From the NCBI RefSeq assembly GCF_964204645.1, contig NC_134027.1:1-64000 (forward strand): a stretch of DNA of 64,000 nt. Reading direction: 5' to 3'. The notes beneath the pieces were generated by a model. That model saw only the letters and a list, made by a program, of their open reading frames with translations, ran no database searches and was not told where the DNA came from. Each line of letters opens with the position of its first letter. The stretch's first letter is position 1. This stretch comes from Tubulanus polymorphus. Lineage: Eukaryota; Nemertea; Palaeonemertea; Tubulaniformes; Tubulanidae. Below, piece after piece: positions 10,330-21,919 of this stretch. Position numbers and translations under genes: made by a program.

Positions 10330-12358
10330 CTTCGGTTTCCTCTTCTAATACCGAGAAAATCTTCTGGTAATCTGTAAAATGATTTTTGTAAGCGAGGTTT
10401 ATACGTGTGATTAAACACAAGATAAACAGTTTTTCACACCGGTTTCGAGAGGAGAATTTCACATCTTACAATTTAGAATCTCAAAATCCACTTTTAAAGA
10501 AAGAAGTTCAATTATTTTAAATAGAGTGAGAATTCTCGCTGTAACTGTCATTACCTTGACGAATTACATTTAGTTAATTGAATTGGAAATACAAAAATAG
10601 AGATGACATCAGTAATCTGGCGACTTAACCAAGATTCTTCAGTAGCATATATCGCTGTAGGGGTAGCTTTTAATCACAATATATGGTAGTAAATGTTGGG
10701 ACTGATGTTTTTATTTCACAGTTCTCGATGGCAATGTAACCACTGCTTTCGTGTTGAGACCAAGTTTTTGATTCAATACCGATAGAATTTCAAACCTGAT
10801 GAATGTGTATCTGACTAATCTATACTTAATTCTGTAGATTATATCAAATAGAATATGAAATCCAACACTAAGATTAAAGTTTCCTTGAGTTAATATTTAT
10901 TCTACGTTTTGACTTTATCCCGTTTTGTCACATCAGCAACACTCCTTTTATTATGAAATGCTCTTGAGTCCGTGTTGTTAAAAGATGATATGAAATCCCT
11001 GCGCACTAAGAATTTATATAGACGTTTTAGATGAAGTCATTTTCAGGAATAAACATGAATCTCATTGTTTAGTTATATTCATATATATATATATATATAT
11101 ATAGTTATGCGCCTGATAATCCGGCTAAATTTACAACTAATTCACTTACCTCAAATCTTCCGATGAAACACAATCTCTTATGATTGTCAGTGTACGGGTA
11201 CGTAGGTTTTATTCTAATCCCCGCGTGTGGGGGATCGGATGAAAATATCTTTATAAAATTCCCCAAGTTTTTCTATCTATAACTCCGCATTGCGTAGTTA
11301 CATTCCTGACTTGTGATACATGAACCAGTTCTGTGTGTGTGTGTATCAGTATTTGTTTCTACTGCTGCCCACATTTTATTATCATTATTAAAAAACGCCG
11401 GTTATATTTTCCTGCGCTCCGCGCCGCGCCGAGCTCTCAACGCGTAATTGGCAACTATTTCGTGTCAAACAATTATCAGTGATTCGGTATTATCGTCGAG
11501 TTGGGAATAGACGCAGTTTGATTGGGTGAAATTATACCCTAATATCTCCGGGAAATGACGGCGTAATTATTGACTCGGGTTCCAATTAAGGTTGTAACGT
11601 TTGGAGAGATCGCGCGAGACAGACGACTCCCAGACCGTGACTACTTTCATTTCTTCTCTGAATTTATGCGACTTCTTGAAATACGACTTACGTGAGTCAT
11701 GAAACACGGTTACTTAATTTTTTCGCGATGACTCGTCAATGATTTTTTGCGTCACGTTTTCGTTCAGACTGCAGCATTTTTCTTCGTGCTGTAAGTTTTT
11801 ATTTTGCGTAGTTCTGGCCATTTATTTAACGTGCGCATTAGTGAAAGTTTTTCATCCAGTCATCGGGATCAAACGCAGTTTACCCAGTTCACAGTCACAG
11901 TAATGAATCTCAGCGTAAATATCAAACACTTCTCTAGATGGCGCTTCCAGCTATTTCTACTCGCTGTCTCTATTTGCGAATGTTGGTGAAAAGTTCTCTT
12001 TCTATTTAATGAAAATCTCTCTCTTTTTCTAAAACGTTTTCTTTCTGTCTCTTCGCGTGAAACACATCTCATTCTATCTCAATCTATGTTTAAGTATTTT
12101 ACACTATGTCCGATTTTCGACAGTTTTGAATTTGGAATTTACTCGTGCCTGTCTGCATGGTTCTGTGTTGTTGTAACCGTCCAAATTTATACTAATCTAA
12201 TTCTCATGATGTAATAATAATCTTGTATATTACCATTCCAGCCACAAAGTATTGGGAGGTTCTGTCGGGGGTTTTACAGATGACCAATAGAGGGCGCATT
12301 GTCCCGAGGAAATATTCCACGCCCGATTATTTCTGACTATTTATATTTTCAATTTCAG
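10330..12358. other. TIMP 5' flank and synapsin intron
   Basis: Unique AT-rich sequence between the TIMP start and the next synapsin exon. It should hold the TIMP promoter (minus strand), but no convincing TATA box was assigned. It includes an (AT)n run at 11081-11102 and a GC-richer patch near 11400-11460. No coding exon was recognised. Confidence 0.5.
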
Positions 12359-12564
12359 CTTATAACACCAAAGTTTCCGGTAGTCGTAAAGATCGGACAC
12401 GCCCACGCCGGTATGGGCAAGGTGAAGGTCGATAATCATCACGATTTTCAGGATATCGCTAGTGTTGTCGCGGTAACGGATTGTTACTCGACAACTGAAC
12501 CGTTTATCGATGGTAAATACGACATTCATATTCAGAAGATCGGCAACCAGTACAAAGCTTTCAT
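12359..12564 (+). CDS. syn: Synapsin exon: ATP-binding core
   Basis: Acceptor TTCAATTTCAG; donor GTAAGA. Encodes [14 protein letters not shown]...[10 protein letters not shown] plus two bases of Met. Contains the flexible Gly-rich HAHAGMGKV loop that closes over ATP. Confidence 0.95.
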
Positions 12565-15500
12565 GTAAGAATCATATTTTATCTTATCTTCACATCACAT
12601 AGGGATGATTGTACCTCTTATTTATTTCATCATCATCATCCTGGTAACAACCAGCCTCAATCAACAAACAGGCTGATTACATTCTGCTGGTACTCGGGTT
12701 GGCGCAGTGGAGATGGGTTTGAGAGACCGGTTGTAGCTCGAGTCCTGGGGGTGCATTCAGGTGCTTTTGATTGATCAATCAATTTGATTTGATTTGATTT
12801 GATGCTTAAGTGTCCTTTACAAATCCATGACACCTGCCAAGAATGCGGAAACTGGGGTTTGATTTTGAAATCATAAATTGAAGGTATAATATACACTGTG
12901 GTTATTGGTTATATACTGAAGATGTTCCTTACAAATCCACCATAGCTCAAAGTCAACCTTCGGAGAGACAAATACTGTGGACTTTCAATCGTAACTATGT
13001 TATCCATTGGGTAACTTTAACCAGAAGCTCAAAAGTTGGTTAAAATACTGCGGTAACACAATAGACTCTTTCACTGGTTAACTCTCTTTTGAGAAACTGT
13101 TTTATAGAAGGTTTTTACAACGTTGATCCTTTAGTCTATTAGTTGCACCGTGTGACACTAAATCTAAGGTCAAACAAGGACATTCACAACTCGATTACCC
13201 TAATAACATAAACCTATTAGCACTAAATAGCTCATTAATATGGTGCCAATCATATGTAATGATTTCCGTGTTTATAGAACCTCTGTCTCTACAGTTAATG
13301 ACAAGCCACTAATAACTGAATGATTCCAGTTTATAGATATGCATCGATATTACAATGTCATGATAATAGATTTCAATTCTGTTTGAGTTTTACCCGAATG
13401 AAGATCAGGATCTATTTCTACAGTTGTGAGTTAAGAGTTAACTCTGAACTCAGGATCCAGGGCCCAGTTCCACAGTTGTGAGTCAGAGTTAACTCTGAGT
13501 TAAAGTTAGTTCATTTTCAATGAGTTAACTCAGAGTCAAATCTTAACTCGCAACTGTGGAACTGGACCCAGTTCCACAGTTGTGAGTTAGAGTTAACTCT
13601 GAACTCAGGATCCAGTTCCACATTTATGAGTTAGAGTTAACTCTGAACTCAAGATCCAATTCCATAGTTGTGAGTTAGAGTTAACTTTGAACTCAGGATC
13701 CAGTTCCACAGTTGTGAGTTAGTAACTCTTGGTTAAAATTAGTTCATTTTCAATGATTTTAAGTTAGATCCTTAACTCAACCACTGTGAAACCGCGTCCC
13801 AGAAGTGTTAATCATCCGTTGTAGTTTTATCTACATGTAGTTCATGAATTTGATATCTTATTCATTTTAGGAGAAAATCTATCTCAAACAATTGGAAAGC
13901 AAACACAGGATCGGCCATGTTAGAACAGATCGCTATGACCGATAGGTAAATCAGTTGTTATCAGATATCATTACTGTTGATTCTCAGTCTCGATGGTTGA
14001 CTCTCCTGTTAACAGAGCCCGGTTGCACAGTAAAGACTTAGACTTAACACCAGTCTAAGTTCTATAGTCGACAACTAAGACCAGTTTTAAGATTTAAGAC
14101 CACTTTTCGACCTAAGTCTCGACCATGGAAGCAGCACCAGGGGTCGGTTGCATAGTCATGGCTTAGACTTAAGACCAGTCTAAGACCATCTTATTTCTAT
14201 AGCCAATCTAACAACTTAAGACCAGTCTTGAAATTTAAGAGCATTTTTGGACTTAAGTCTCAACTGTGGAACCAGCCCCCTGGAAAAGTAACTGACATCG
14301 TCAATTGTTTATTTTTCTCTAGTGGTTTTAGTGGTTACAGTTTGATGTCGCGTTGTTGTAAATAGTTTTTACTTGTTTGTAATTACAGATACAAACTATG
14401 GGTCGATGAAGTCAGTCAATTATTCGGTGGTTTAGATATCGTAGCAGTTGAAGGTATTCATGGTAAAGATGGCAAGGAGTATATCATTGAGGTAATCAGA
14501 GTTATCTTTGATCCACGTTTCATTCAAGTTTCCTCTGTAAATTGTGTTATAGGATCTTAGTCTCAAAATGTGAACTGATCACTTCATTATTATAGAATCC
14601 CAATTTCTAGATGATGCTCAGCGAGATAAGGCGTGATGCTGTCAGGCATTCACTATCAGTGCTGAATAACAAGCTGGTTCGGTTGTGCTGACTGCTTTAC
14701 ATTGTGCTGGAAACACTTCCATCCATTCTTGACGGGGTTAAATGAACAATCAAACAGGGTTTGTCTTGAGAAACCAAGATCCAAAACGACGTAAAGAAAG
14801 ATTAACAGTCTGGTTCAGTGAGCTTAGCCTGGCAATATGGAATGGCTGTCAGCATTGAGCATGAAATTCATACATAACTTGGCAAATTGAGCACTTTGCA
14901 TTCAGTAACATGAAGTCGTAACATCTAATTAGTTAAGACTGATCTTATTAAGGCAGGTTTTGATTGAACGAATTGTGGTTAAGGAATATCAATTTTGGAT
15001 TATAAACTCTCTACCGGCCGCTTCTATCAGGTTTACAGATTACAAACAATCTACCGGCCGCTTCTATCAGGTTTACAGATTTTGCTATTCCGGAATCGGT
15101 AGAGCGTTTTCTGGTTGAAACGAACTCGTCAGAAGAGAATTCCCAAATTAGTAGAAACCAATATAAACCTATATAAGTTAAACGTGTGGTTTGTATTCAG
15201 GTAAATGATTCATCTATGACGCTGCTGGGTGAAACACAAGAGGAAGATAGAAAACTAATCGCTGAATTAGTAATACAAAGAATGCAACAATACTGTAAAC
15301 CAGTTACAACAATCAGGTACAGTTTCAGTAACTCGGCAACAAGATTGACGCTCCTAGGACACCGTACTCTGTAGCGGAACATAGTTTAAGATAACCGTAT
15401 ATCTAAATCCTAGGACCACAGCTATCTGAAAAGCATCCTTTGAGCAGATGACCCTAGGACTGTGTGTACCGTACACAAGAGGTCTACTGTCTTACTTTTC

Positions 15501-17624
15501 CCTATCTGTGTTCTAACATCCAAGCCAATTTCTATTCAACAGAGTTCATAAACTTCAGTAAATAAACTAATATCTTCTTTTTTCAATGAGCGTAAGGGGG
15601 TCATTCATTTATTACGTACGCATGAAATTTGAATTTTTCAACCCCCCTCCCCCCTGTACGCAAAATCGGCCATTTTTTCATATACATTAAGCATTACAGT
15701 ACGCAATTGCACTGACCCCTCCCCCTCCCCTAATGCGTACGTAATAAATGAATGACCCCTAAGACTTAATCCTTGTGAAACTCTAACGGACATATTTTGA
15801 AAGATTCGCGGCTATAAATAAGTTTTTCTTATTCTCAAAATGCACCCGTCATTTGCAGTAAACATGGACCTAACATATATTGCTTTATTTTCCGTCATTT
15901 ATTACTAAATTTGGTAAGTTCAACAAATGAAATTCAAATTTGTGGTGGTTCAGATCAGCATAATGTACAAGGTGGAGGCCTCTTCACGTAGCCCATTACT
16001 TTATCATAAAAATAAGCTTTTATTGGAATTGATCGGGAACTTTTTTTCACATTTCACATTCAAGTAATATTAGCGATGAGTCAGTCCTGTGGGTAGAACC
16101 GCTGGGTTCTCCAGAACCCGGTTCCCTTCCATCATACTGTCAACGAGGTCTATCACCTGTCAGGATTTTAGAATAATTTTCTTGATGATTTGCAGCAAAA
16201 CGGCGAGTACAGGGGCTTTAATGCATTACGCGGTAAATGGCAAAGATCCAGCCTCAGGGAATACACCTGGCCCGAAGCCTCCTGCGTCTCCTCAAATGCA
16301 GCAGAGACAAAATCAACAGGACGCGTAAGAATTTTATACAAATTTACAATTAAGAGGGGTATTGATTTTGAGTGTCTCTAGTAAGGTATATGTGGTGTGT
16401 GTATGACAGCGAGAATGAGTGAATGTGGTGTGAGGGATTTTAGACTATTGTCTATTTCGAATTGAGCACATCAGGTGGTGGCCTAGCTCGAATTGAGCAC
16501 ATCAGGTGGTGGCCTAGCTCGAATTGAGCACATCAGGTGGTGGCCTAGCTTGAATTGAGTACATCAGGTGGTGGCCTAGCTCGAATTGAGCACATCAAGT
16601 GGTGGCCTAGCTCGAATTGAGTACATCAGGTGGTGGCCTAGCTCGAATTGAGTACATCAGGTGGTGGCCTAGCTTGAATTGAGTACATCAGGTGGTGGCC
16701 TAGCTCGAATTGAGCACATCAGGTGGTGGCCTAGCTCGAATTGAGTACATCAGGTGGTGGCCTAGCTCGAATTGAGTACATCAGGTGGTGGCCTAGCTTG
16801 AATTGAGCACATCAGGTGGTGGCCTAGCTCGAATTGAGCACATCAGGTGGTGGCCTAGCTCGAATTGAGTACATCAGGTGGTGGCCTAGCTCGAATTGAG
16901 TACATCAGGTGGTGGCCTAGCTTGAATTGAGCACATCAGGTGGTGGCCTAGCTCGAATTGAGCACATCAGGTGGCCTAGCTCGGTACATACCTGATAAAA
17001 GTCTTATTAGGACCAGAAAGCACTGACAGTCGACCTAGAACATTGCATTTCAAACTGCATGACTCATGGCTTAGACTTAGCACCAGTCTAAGACCAACAT
17101 AGTTCTATAGCCAATCTAACAACTTAAGACCAGTCTTAAGATTTAAGATAGCTTTTGGACTTAAGTCATGACTGTGCAACTAGCCCCTGGGGCTGGTTCC
17201 ATAGTCGAGACTTAAAAAGTGGTCTTAAACCTTAAGACGGGTCTAAAGTTGTTAGATTGGCTATAGAACTAAGTTTGTCTTAATTAGACTGGTCTTAAGT
17301 CTAAGCCCTGTCTATGGAACCGGTCCCTGGGGATTATCGATATTGATCAATATTGATATACAAAATATTGCTATTTACAGCCAGCGTCAAATGAATGCAA
17401 TGGGACACTCGGGTCAGCATCCGCAACAACAACAGCCACAACAACAACAACCAATGCCGCTTCCTCAACAATCACAACGACCAGTAGCGCCACCGCAACC
17501 ATCTCAACAACAAACCCATTCGAGACCTCCGATGCCGACGACGACCGAACAGCAACAACCAGCAACAGACGACACGATGAGAAATCTACGTAAAACTTTT
17601 GCCGGAATTTTTGGCGACATGTAA
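12359..17624 (+). CDS. syn: Synapsin, 3' six coding exons (5' part outside the window)
   Basis: Synapsin is a presynaptic phosphoprotein that coats synaptic vesicles and tethers the reserve pool; its C domain has an ATP-grasp fold. Exons are 12359-12564, 13871-13945, 14389-14491, 15201-15316, 16196-16324 and 17381-17624. All are GT-AG and in phase, giving 290 residues. Visible motifs are the Gly-rich ATP loop [74 protein letters not shown] and the end of domain C ([14 protein letters not shown]). A Gln/Pro-rich linker follows, then the domain E peptide [15 protein letters not shown] at the stop. The first exon here begins in phase 0 at a position equivalent to the LSSTTYPVVVK region of vertebrate synapsins, so domains A, B and the first part of C are missing. 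AATAAA at 18020-18025 is a candidate poly(A) signal. Confidence 0.95.
12684..12895 (+). mobile_element. tRNA-derived SINE in synapsin intron
   Basis: The head shows an A box (GGTTGGCGCAGTGG at about 12697) and a B box-like AGCTCGAGTCC (12737-12747) at tRNA spacing. A (TTTGA)n stretch follows, then a body with CCTTTACAAATCCATGACACC and GGGTTTGATTTTGAAATC. The body recurs at 26100-26225 and 54330-54425, so this is a dispersed SINE family. It is non-autonomous and would need a LINE for mobility. Confidence 0.75.
13430..13795. repeat. Palindromic tandem repeat, family B (CAGTTCCACAGTTGTGAG)
   Basis: About five to six copies of a roughly 57-bp unit carrying CAGTTCCACAGTTGTGAGTT and AGAGTTAACTCTGAACTCAG. 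At least one copy is inverted (CTCGCAACTGTGGAACTGGA near 13543-13562). Related pieces occur at 34590-34910 in an ALG-2 intron. The TTCCACAG terminus is the same as in MITE family A. Confidence 0.8.
13871..13945 (+). CDS. syn: Synapsin exon (75 bp)
   Basis: Too short to stand out alone. Acceptor TTCATTTTAG, donor GTAAAT. Encodes (M)[19 protein letters not shown] followed by IAMTD, matching the conserved [19 protein letters not shown] stretch. Confidence 0.95.
   Translation, partial: EKIYLKQLESKHRIGHVRTDRYDR
14016..14282. mobile_element. Two adjacent family A palindromic MITEs
   Basis: Two head-to-tail copies of the GTTGCACAGT/GTTGCATAGTCATGGCTTAG element, each with ACTTAAGACCAGTCTAAG and an inverted right end (ACTGTGGAACCAGCCCC). 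They lie in the synapsin intron between 13945 and 14389. Confidence 0.75.
14389..14491 (+). CDS. syn: Synapsin exon (103 bp)
   Basis: Acceptor GTAATTACAG, donor GTAATC. Encodes (R)[19 protein letters not shown] then [15 protein letters not shown], ending in phase 0. Confidence 0.95.
15003..15083. repeat. Short direct repeat in synapsin intron
   Basis: CTACCGGCCGCTTCTATCAGG followed by TTTACAGATT occurs twice, 48 bp apart (about 15011 and 15050). No further copies seen. Confidence 0.85.
15201..15316 (+). CDS. syn: Synapsin exon (116 bp), end of domain C
   Basis: Acceptor GTTTGTATTCAG, donor GTACAG. Encodes [19 protein letters not shown] then [15 protein letters not shown] and two bases of Ser. 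Confidence 0.95.
15597..15759. mobile_element. 163-bp MITE, copy 1 (27-bp TIRs)
   Basis: Inverted termini GGGGTCATTCATTTATTACG... and ...CGTAATAAATGAATGACCCC, about 27 bp and nearly perfect. They flank a short interior with C-rich stretches. The element is bordered by TAAG on both sides (15593-15596 and 15760-15763), a likely target-site duplication. The superfamily is not assigned. Copy 2 is at 17704-17863. Confidence 0.85.
16196..16324 (+). CDS. syn: Synapsin exon (129 bp), linker
   Basis: Acceptor TTGATGATTTGCAG, donor GTAAGA. Encodes a Ser/Pro/Gln-rich linker ([18 protein letters not shown], then [20 protein letters not shown]). SP and TP dipeptides may be phosphorylation sites, which is inference. 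Confidence 0.9.
16452..16983. repeat. 31-bp minisatellite in synapsin intron
   Basis: About 17 copies of a 31-bp unit, TCGAATTGAGCACATCAGG plus TGGTGGCCTAGC. Variants alternate GCACATC/GTACATC and CTCGAA/CTTGAA. The last copy is truncated. Confidence 0.97.
17045..17337. mobile_element. Two family A palindromic MITEs in synapsin last intron
   Basis: One copy at about 17060-17187 and an oppositely oriented, near full-length copy at 17189-17337 (GGGGCTGGTTCCATAGTCGA ... CTATGGAACCGGTCCCTGGGG). The second ends 43 bp before the final synapsin exon. Confidence 0.75.
17381..17624 (+). CDS. syn: Synapsin last exon: Gln/Pro linker and domain E
   Basis: Acceptor TTGCTATTTACAG. Encodes a Gln/Pro-rich stretch ([20 protein letters not shown]), then [18 protein letters not shown] and TAA. 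The final peptide is the conserved domain E motif, which acts in vesicle clustering in other species. Confidence 0.95.
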
Positions 17625-17703
17625 ATTATCGACACTAAATGACCTTGACCTATGCAGCAGTGCGACAGTTTTGTTTTTTGAGGTAGAGACAGTTTATTCA
17701 CAT

Positions 17704-17863
17704 GGGGACCATTCGTTTATTATGTACGCATAAAATTTGAATTTTTCAACCCCCCCTCCCCCTCTGTACGCAAAATCTGCCATTTTTTTATTAAGCATTA
17801 CAGTACACAACTGCACTGACCCCTCCCCCTCCCCTAATGCGTACGTAATAAATGAATGATCCC
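17704..17863. mobile_element. MITE, copy 2 of the GGGGTCATTCATTTATTACG family, in the synapsin 3' UTR region
   Basis: About 160 bp, with the same interior as the element at 15597-15759 (AATTTTTCAACCCCCC, CATTACAGTAC, TGACCCCTCCCCCTCCCC). The left terminus has diverged (GGGGACCATTCGTTTATTAT). It begins 80 bp after the synapsin stop codon. Confidence 0.85.
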
Positions 17864-18200
17864 TTATCTATGTTCTAATTCTATGTGTAAAAACTTCAAT
17901 CTATGCACTAACATTTGTAAAATGATGATAATTATTTTCTATTTTTCAGATGAAAAGAGATGGTTGTATTTCTACAAGTGTCGTCTGCATCTATAGATAA
18001 CTAAAACCTCTAGAGAATGAATAAATTAGACAAGAGAAAGATATAACGTATATAAATATATATGTGTATCGTTAAGACTGTTCCAATATGCCAAAAATCC
18101 ATTAATTAAGAATGAACTAATTAATAACAAGTATTTATTAATGATTATGTCTATGTCAATGTGTAATTATAAATACCGTATTCATAGATTAGGTATATCA

Positions 18201-18243
<43 letters not shown>

Positions 18244-19502
18244 TTGATAATTATAATGATAATATAAGTAATGATAGTAATAGTTAGATAGTTCTCATTC
18301 ATTCATATAAATATAAATAAATGTGATTTCATCTTCATCAATTCAATTCACGGCATGAAATATGTTTCATCATGAAAATGAAATATTGACGTGTAAAATT
18401 AATGATTTTTATATAAATCACAATGCAGTGTATATTGCGTGCTGTGATGTATTTTAGCTTGTATTTCAATTGCTTGTTCGCCTCTCAAACAATACCTTCG
18501 TCGGGAGGCATAAAATTATTTTCATATGATGTATAAATATAACACGTATAGCCTCGATGGCGATACAGTAAACAAACCTCCGGTTAATGAGTGAGTAGGA
18601 AGTTCATTCTTCCTCAGCATGGGTTCGTTGATTTATTTGGTAGGGAAGCCATCTTTTGACATATTATATCTAAAGGACTGATGGATTAAATCGAGGTTTA
18701 GAATCTGATGACATCGAGATTCTATCTTGGCGAGAATCCCTGCGTCGGAATATACTGTGTAGGGATGACAATTTACTGGTATGTAAGCTGCACTACTATA
18801 TGTGCACTGAGTCTAGGTTTTCTGGCAAAGTCTTGATGTCATCGGGTTCAAATCCCTGCTGAAGGAGAATGAGAACGTTGGGCTTGAGATTTTGATATTT
18901 TGCTTGTTGTAATAATACTCACCACCAAGATATTGAGTTTCCGAACAATTTCTAGAAAAAGTATGAAAGATTGATATCTTTGAGTAGAAAAGGGGTTTAG
19001 GTAAAAAGACCTGTTAGAGTGATTAATATCTTTGAAGGTTTAAGACACATATCAAGTATCGTACTTGAAAATGTAATCATGATTATTTGCCTGAAATCTG
19101 ATAAAACCTAACTCAACAACACTTTTGAAATGTGTAAGACGGATCAGAGAAAAAATTAATTATCCAAACTCGTACAGACTTTGATCTTTAGTTATATATG
19201 AACATGCTTCTCATTATTATAAAGAAATCCTATCTAATGTATATCTCTCTCTCTATGATAAATCTCTTATAAACAAGTGTAATAATGAATGTGGTATCTA
19301 TACTCTAAATTATCAATTATATGTCTGTGTATTGATCATATTCTCTGTATATGATGTAAATGGGGCAGAATTGAAGATATATCATAATTTAGGCCGATTG
19401 GTGCAATATTTGATGTGATAATGTATTTAAGAATTGTTAGGATACTGTATTTGTGTGAATTTTAGTCATTGCCTTACTGGAACTAGAATGAAATGGACGA
19501 TT

Positions 19503-19765
19503 GAACCCACACAACTGTGAAACTGAATCCAAAGTCAAATTAGACCCACACAACTGTGGAACTGGATCCAGAGTCAAATTAGACCCACACAACTGTGAAA
19601 CTGAATCCAGAGTCAAATTAGACCCACAGAACTGTGGAACTGGATCCAGAGTCAAATTAAACCCACACAACTGTGAAACTGAATCCAGAGTCAAATTAGA
19701 CCCACACAACTGTGGAACTGGGTCTGAAGAACCCACCCAACTGTGGAACTGGGTCCGAAGAATCC
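19503..19765. repeat. 39-bp minisatellite with CACAACTGTGGAACTGG core
   Basis: Six to seven copies of a unit like CCCACACAACTGTGGAACTG followed by GATCCAGAGTCAAATTAGA. Even and odd copies alternate GTGAAACTGAATCC and GTGGAACTGGATCC, a dimeric pattern. The core is the terminus of palindromic families A and B. Because 39 is divisible by 3 it is open on both strands; that is not evidence for coding. Confidence 0.9.
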
Positions 19766-21437
19766 ACCCAACTTTGTTTTGCCTTCACATTAGACTGTAG
19801 ATTGTAGTATATTAGCAAGCATTCTGAACAAGCATTTCAAACATTCCCACCTATGTACGTATCATACACGTCTAGTCAGTTCATCAAATTGTGATATTTT
19901 AGTTTTTGTTCAATAGTTATGATAATGTTATTGTAGTTACAATGATGATTATTTATTAGAATTTTATACCAGAAAGTTTTTATTTAGTGTTATATGATTT
20001 GGTTGGTTTGTTTTTTTTTCACCGAGTCTCAGTCTTTAGTCAGCAGGAAATATATTCGATGTCTTTCACAAGTCTGTTTTGTTATTTATGTCTAAACGGT
20101 TTATAAAGAAACAGGTCCGAGCTGAGTTACCTCAGATCTCGCGGGACCGATAGATTCCTCCGAGATATGGGAACTCCAGGGCAGTTGGAGCAGGTTATCG
20201 CAATGAATTGGAGCAAGAAAATGTGTTATGGCTGGGTGGAGCATGGGATAATTGGGAGGCAATCTAGGAACACTTGGGATGCTTCTGCACATGGGCTCAG
20301 TGAATTCTGAAGTCAAAACTTGATTGGTAGTTTTAAAACTAAGAGATTAACTTTATCAGTGTCCAGGCTCATTTTGGCTGTGTTATCGGACGAGCAGCTT
20401 TAAACACAAGGGCTGGGTTTCATAGAGGTGGAAGGAAGATAGTCCCTGGGAACATTTTGAAATTTGTCAGTTATAACCATGGTTTCTCATTGTTAGTATG
20501 GTGGTTGAGGATTGAGGATTTACCCCTAGGGATAACTTTGATACTCAGTCAATGAAACCTGGCCCTGGAGTTGGTGATAATGAAAAATAGAGTGTACGAA
20601 TGGTTTCTTCTTGAGCCAGTAGTTCATCTAACATCGTAATCTTATAGTCATCTTCAGGAAACTTTTCAGACTCTTATTTCTCATTATGTATAGGATTTTA
20701 TAAACTGGTTAGGACCGGACACTGAGTGAAGAAAATGTTTAATGATTCTGTTATTGTAGAATCGATTTGTTATTTTAAAATCTTGTTGCTAGTCGTTATA
20801 CAAAGATTGCCTTCCACCACAACAACAATAATACAATTGATGCATTCTTAATTAGGATAGATATAAATGAAATTAGTTTAAAACAGCAATGATGTATATT
20901 CCTGTATATAAATACTGATAATAATAGTAGTAATTATAATTTATTGATTATATGATATGTAAATGATGTGATGATGTTCTGCAATTGGGTACAAAAATAG
21001 AAATCTAGATAAAAATCTATGATGAATGTTTGTTTGACCTTAAACTTGGGGTAAAATTCCACTTAACAAAGCAAAAATAGATCCACCAAATATTTGTGAA
21101 TATTTTCTTCGAGATTTAAATAGTGTCATTTAGAACTTTCTGGTCCAGTTGTTCTAGAGGTCTGTTTAATTTACACCTACTGTTATAGTTCAACCGTGGA
21201 CTCTAAAGCGATTTAGAGTGCAAGTTTCAACCTTGGCCAATTTGCAGTCATCCGTGGAACTGGGTCCTGTCGTTCTTATGCGCATAAAGGCAAGGTTTTT
21301 CTGAATCGCTGCACATCTCAAACAGTCATCAAAATGATAATCTTTATGTAGTGATAATCATGAACATCCTCCGCGAGGATTGACTGAACTGTACCGTTGA
21401 ATTTACATAACGTTCATCTTCAAAAATTCATAAGTCT

Positions 21438-21486
21438 CTCAGTTGATTGATTAGCCAGTGTTAAACTGGCTGATCAATCAACTGAG
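21438..21486. other. 22-bp-stem hairpin
   Basis: CTCAGTTGATTGATTAGCCAGT and ACTGGCTGATCAATCAACTGAG pair over 22 bp (one or two mismatches) around a 5-base loop. It is followed by TTTAAGCTTAGATTTAAGCC and resembles a family A remnant. It could also be a small RNA hairpin, but the stem is short. Confidence 0.65.
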
Positions 21487-21919
21487 ATTTAAGCTTAGAT
21501 TTAAGCCATGATTGTGCAATTGTCCTCGGGTTTAAGTATTACTAGTCTGTATAACCATAGCCTGTTACATTCAGTGTATAGAGAAACAACTTGAAATTCA
21601 ATGTGATCAATGAAACTAATTTAGTAGAACCTGTATATTGTGTATGTAATTATGTGGGTCACATCTCTATCATCGCTACATCTACAAGATGTCCACTGAA
21701 TTCATGGACAAATTAACAATAAATTAACAACTGGGAAATAACGAAAGTTTGAGATGTTTATTTTTCGATTTTTGTTTGGAATGTTAGGAGTGGTTACTGA
21801 ATGGTGACTCAATCTGCTAATGACATCCGGAGATATACTGTTAAATTCTGCCTAAATTCTAAAATAGATAGATTGTTAGGATGTAAAATATGCTCCAGAT
21901 GGGCATTAAGCCAATCTGT

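Noticed and set aside
16452-16983. Possible CRISPR-like regular repeat
   Set aside because: Continuous 31-bp tandem repeat without unique spacers, in a eukaryotic intron.
19437-19800. 13-residue Cys-containing repeat protein on either strand (DPHNCGTGS / LCGSNLTLD)
   Set aside because: 39-bp DNA repeat related to palindromic MITE ends; both strands open, alternation is at DNA level.
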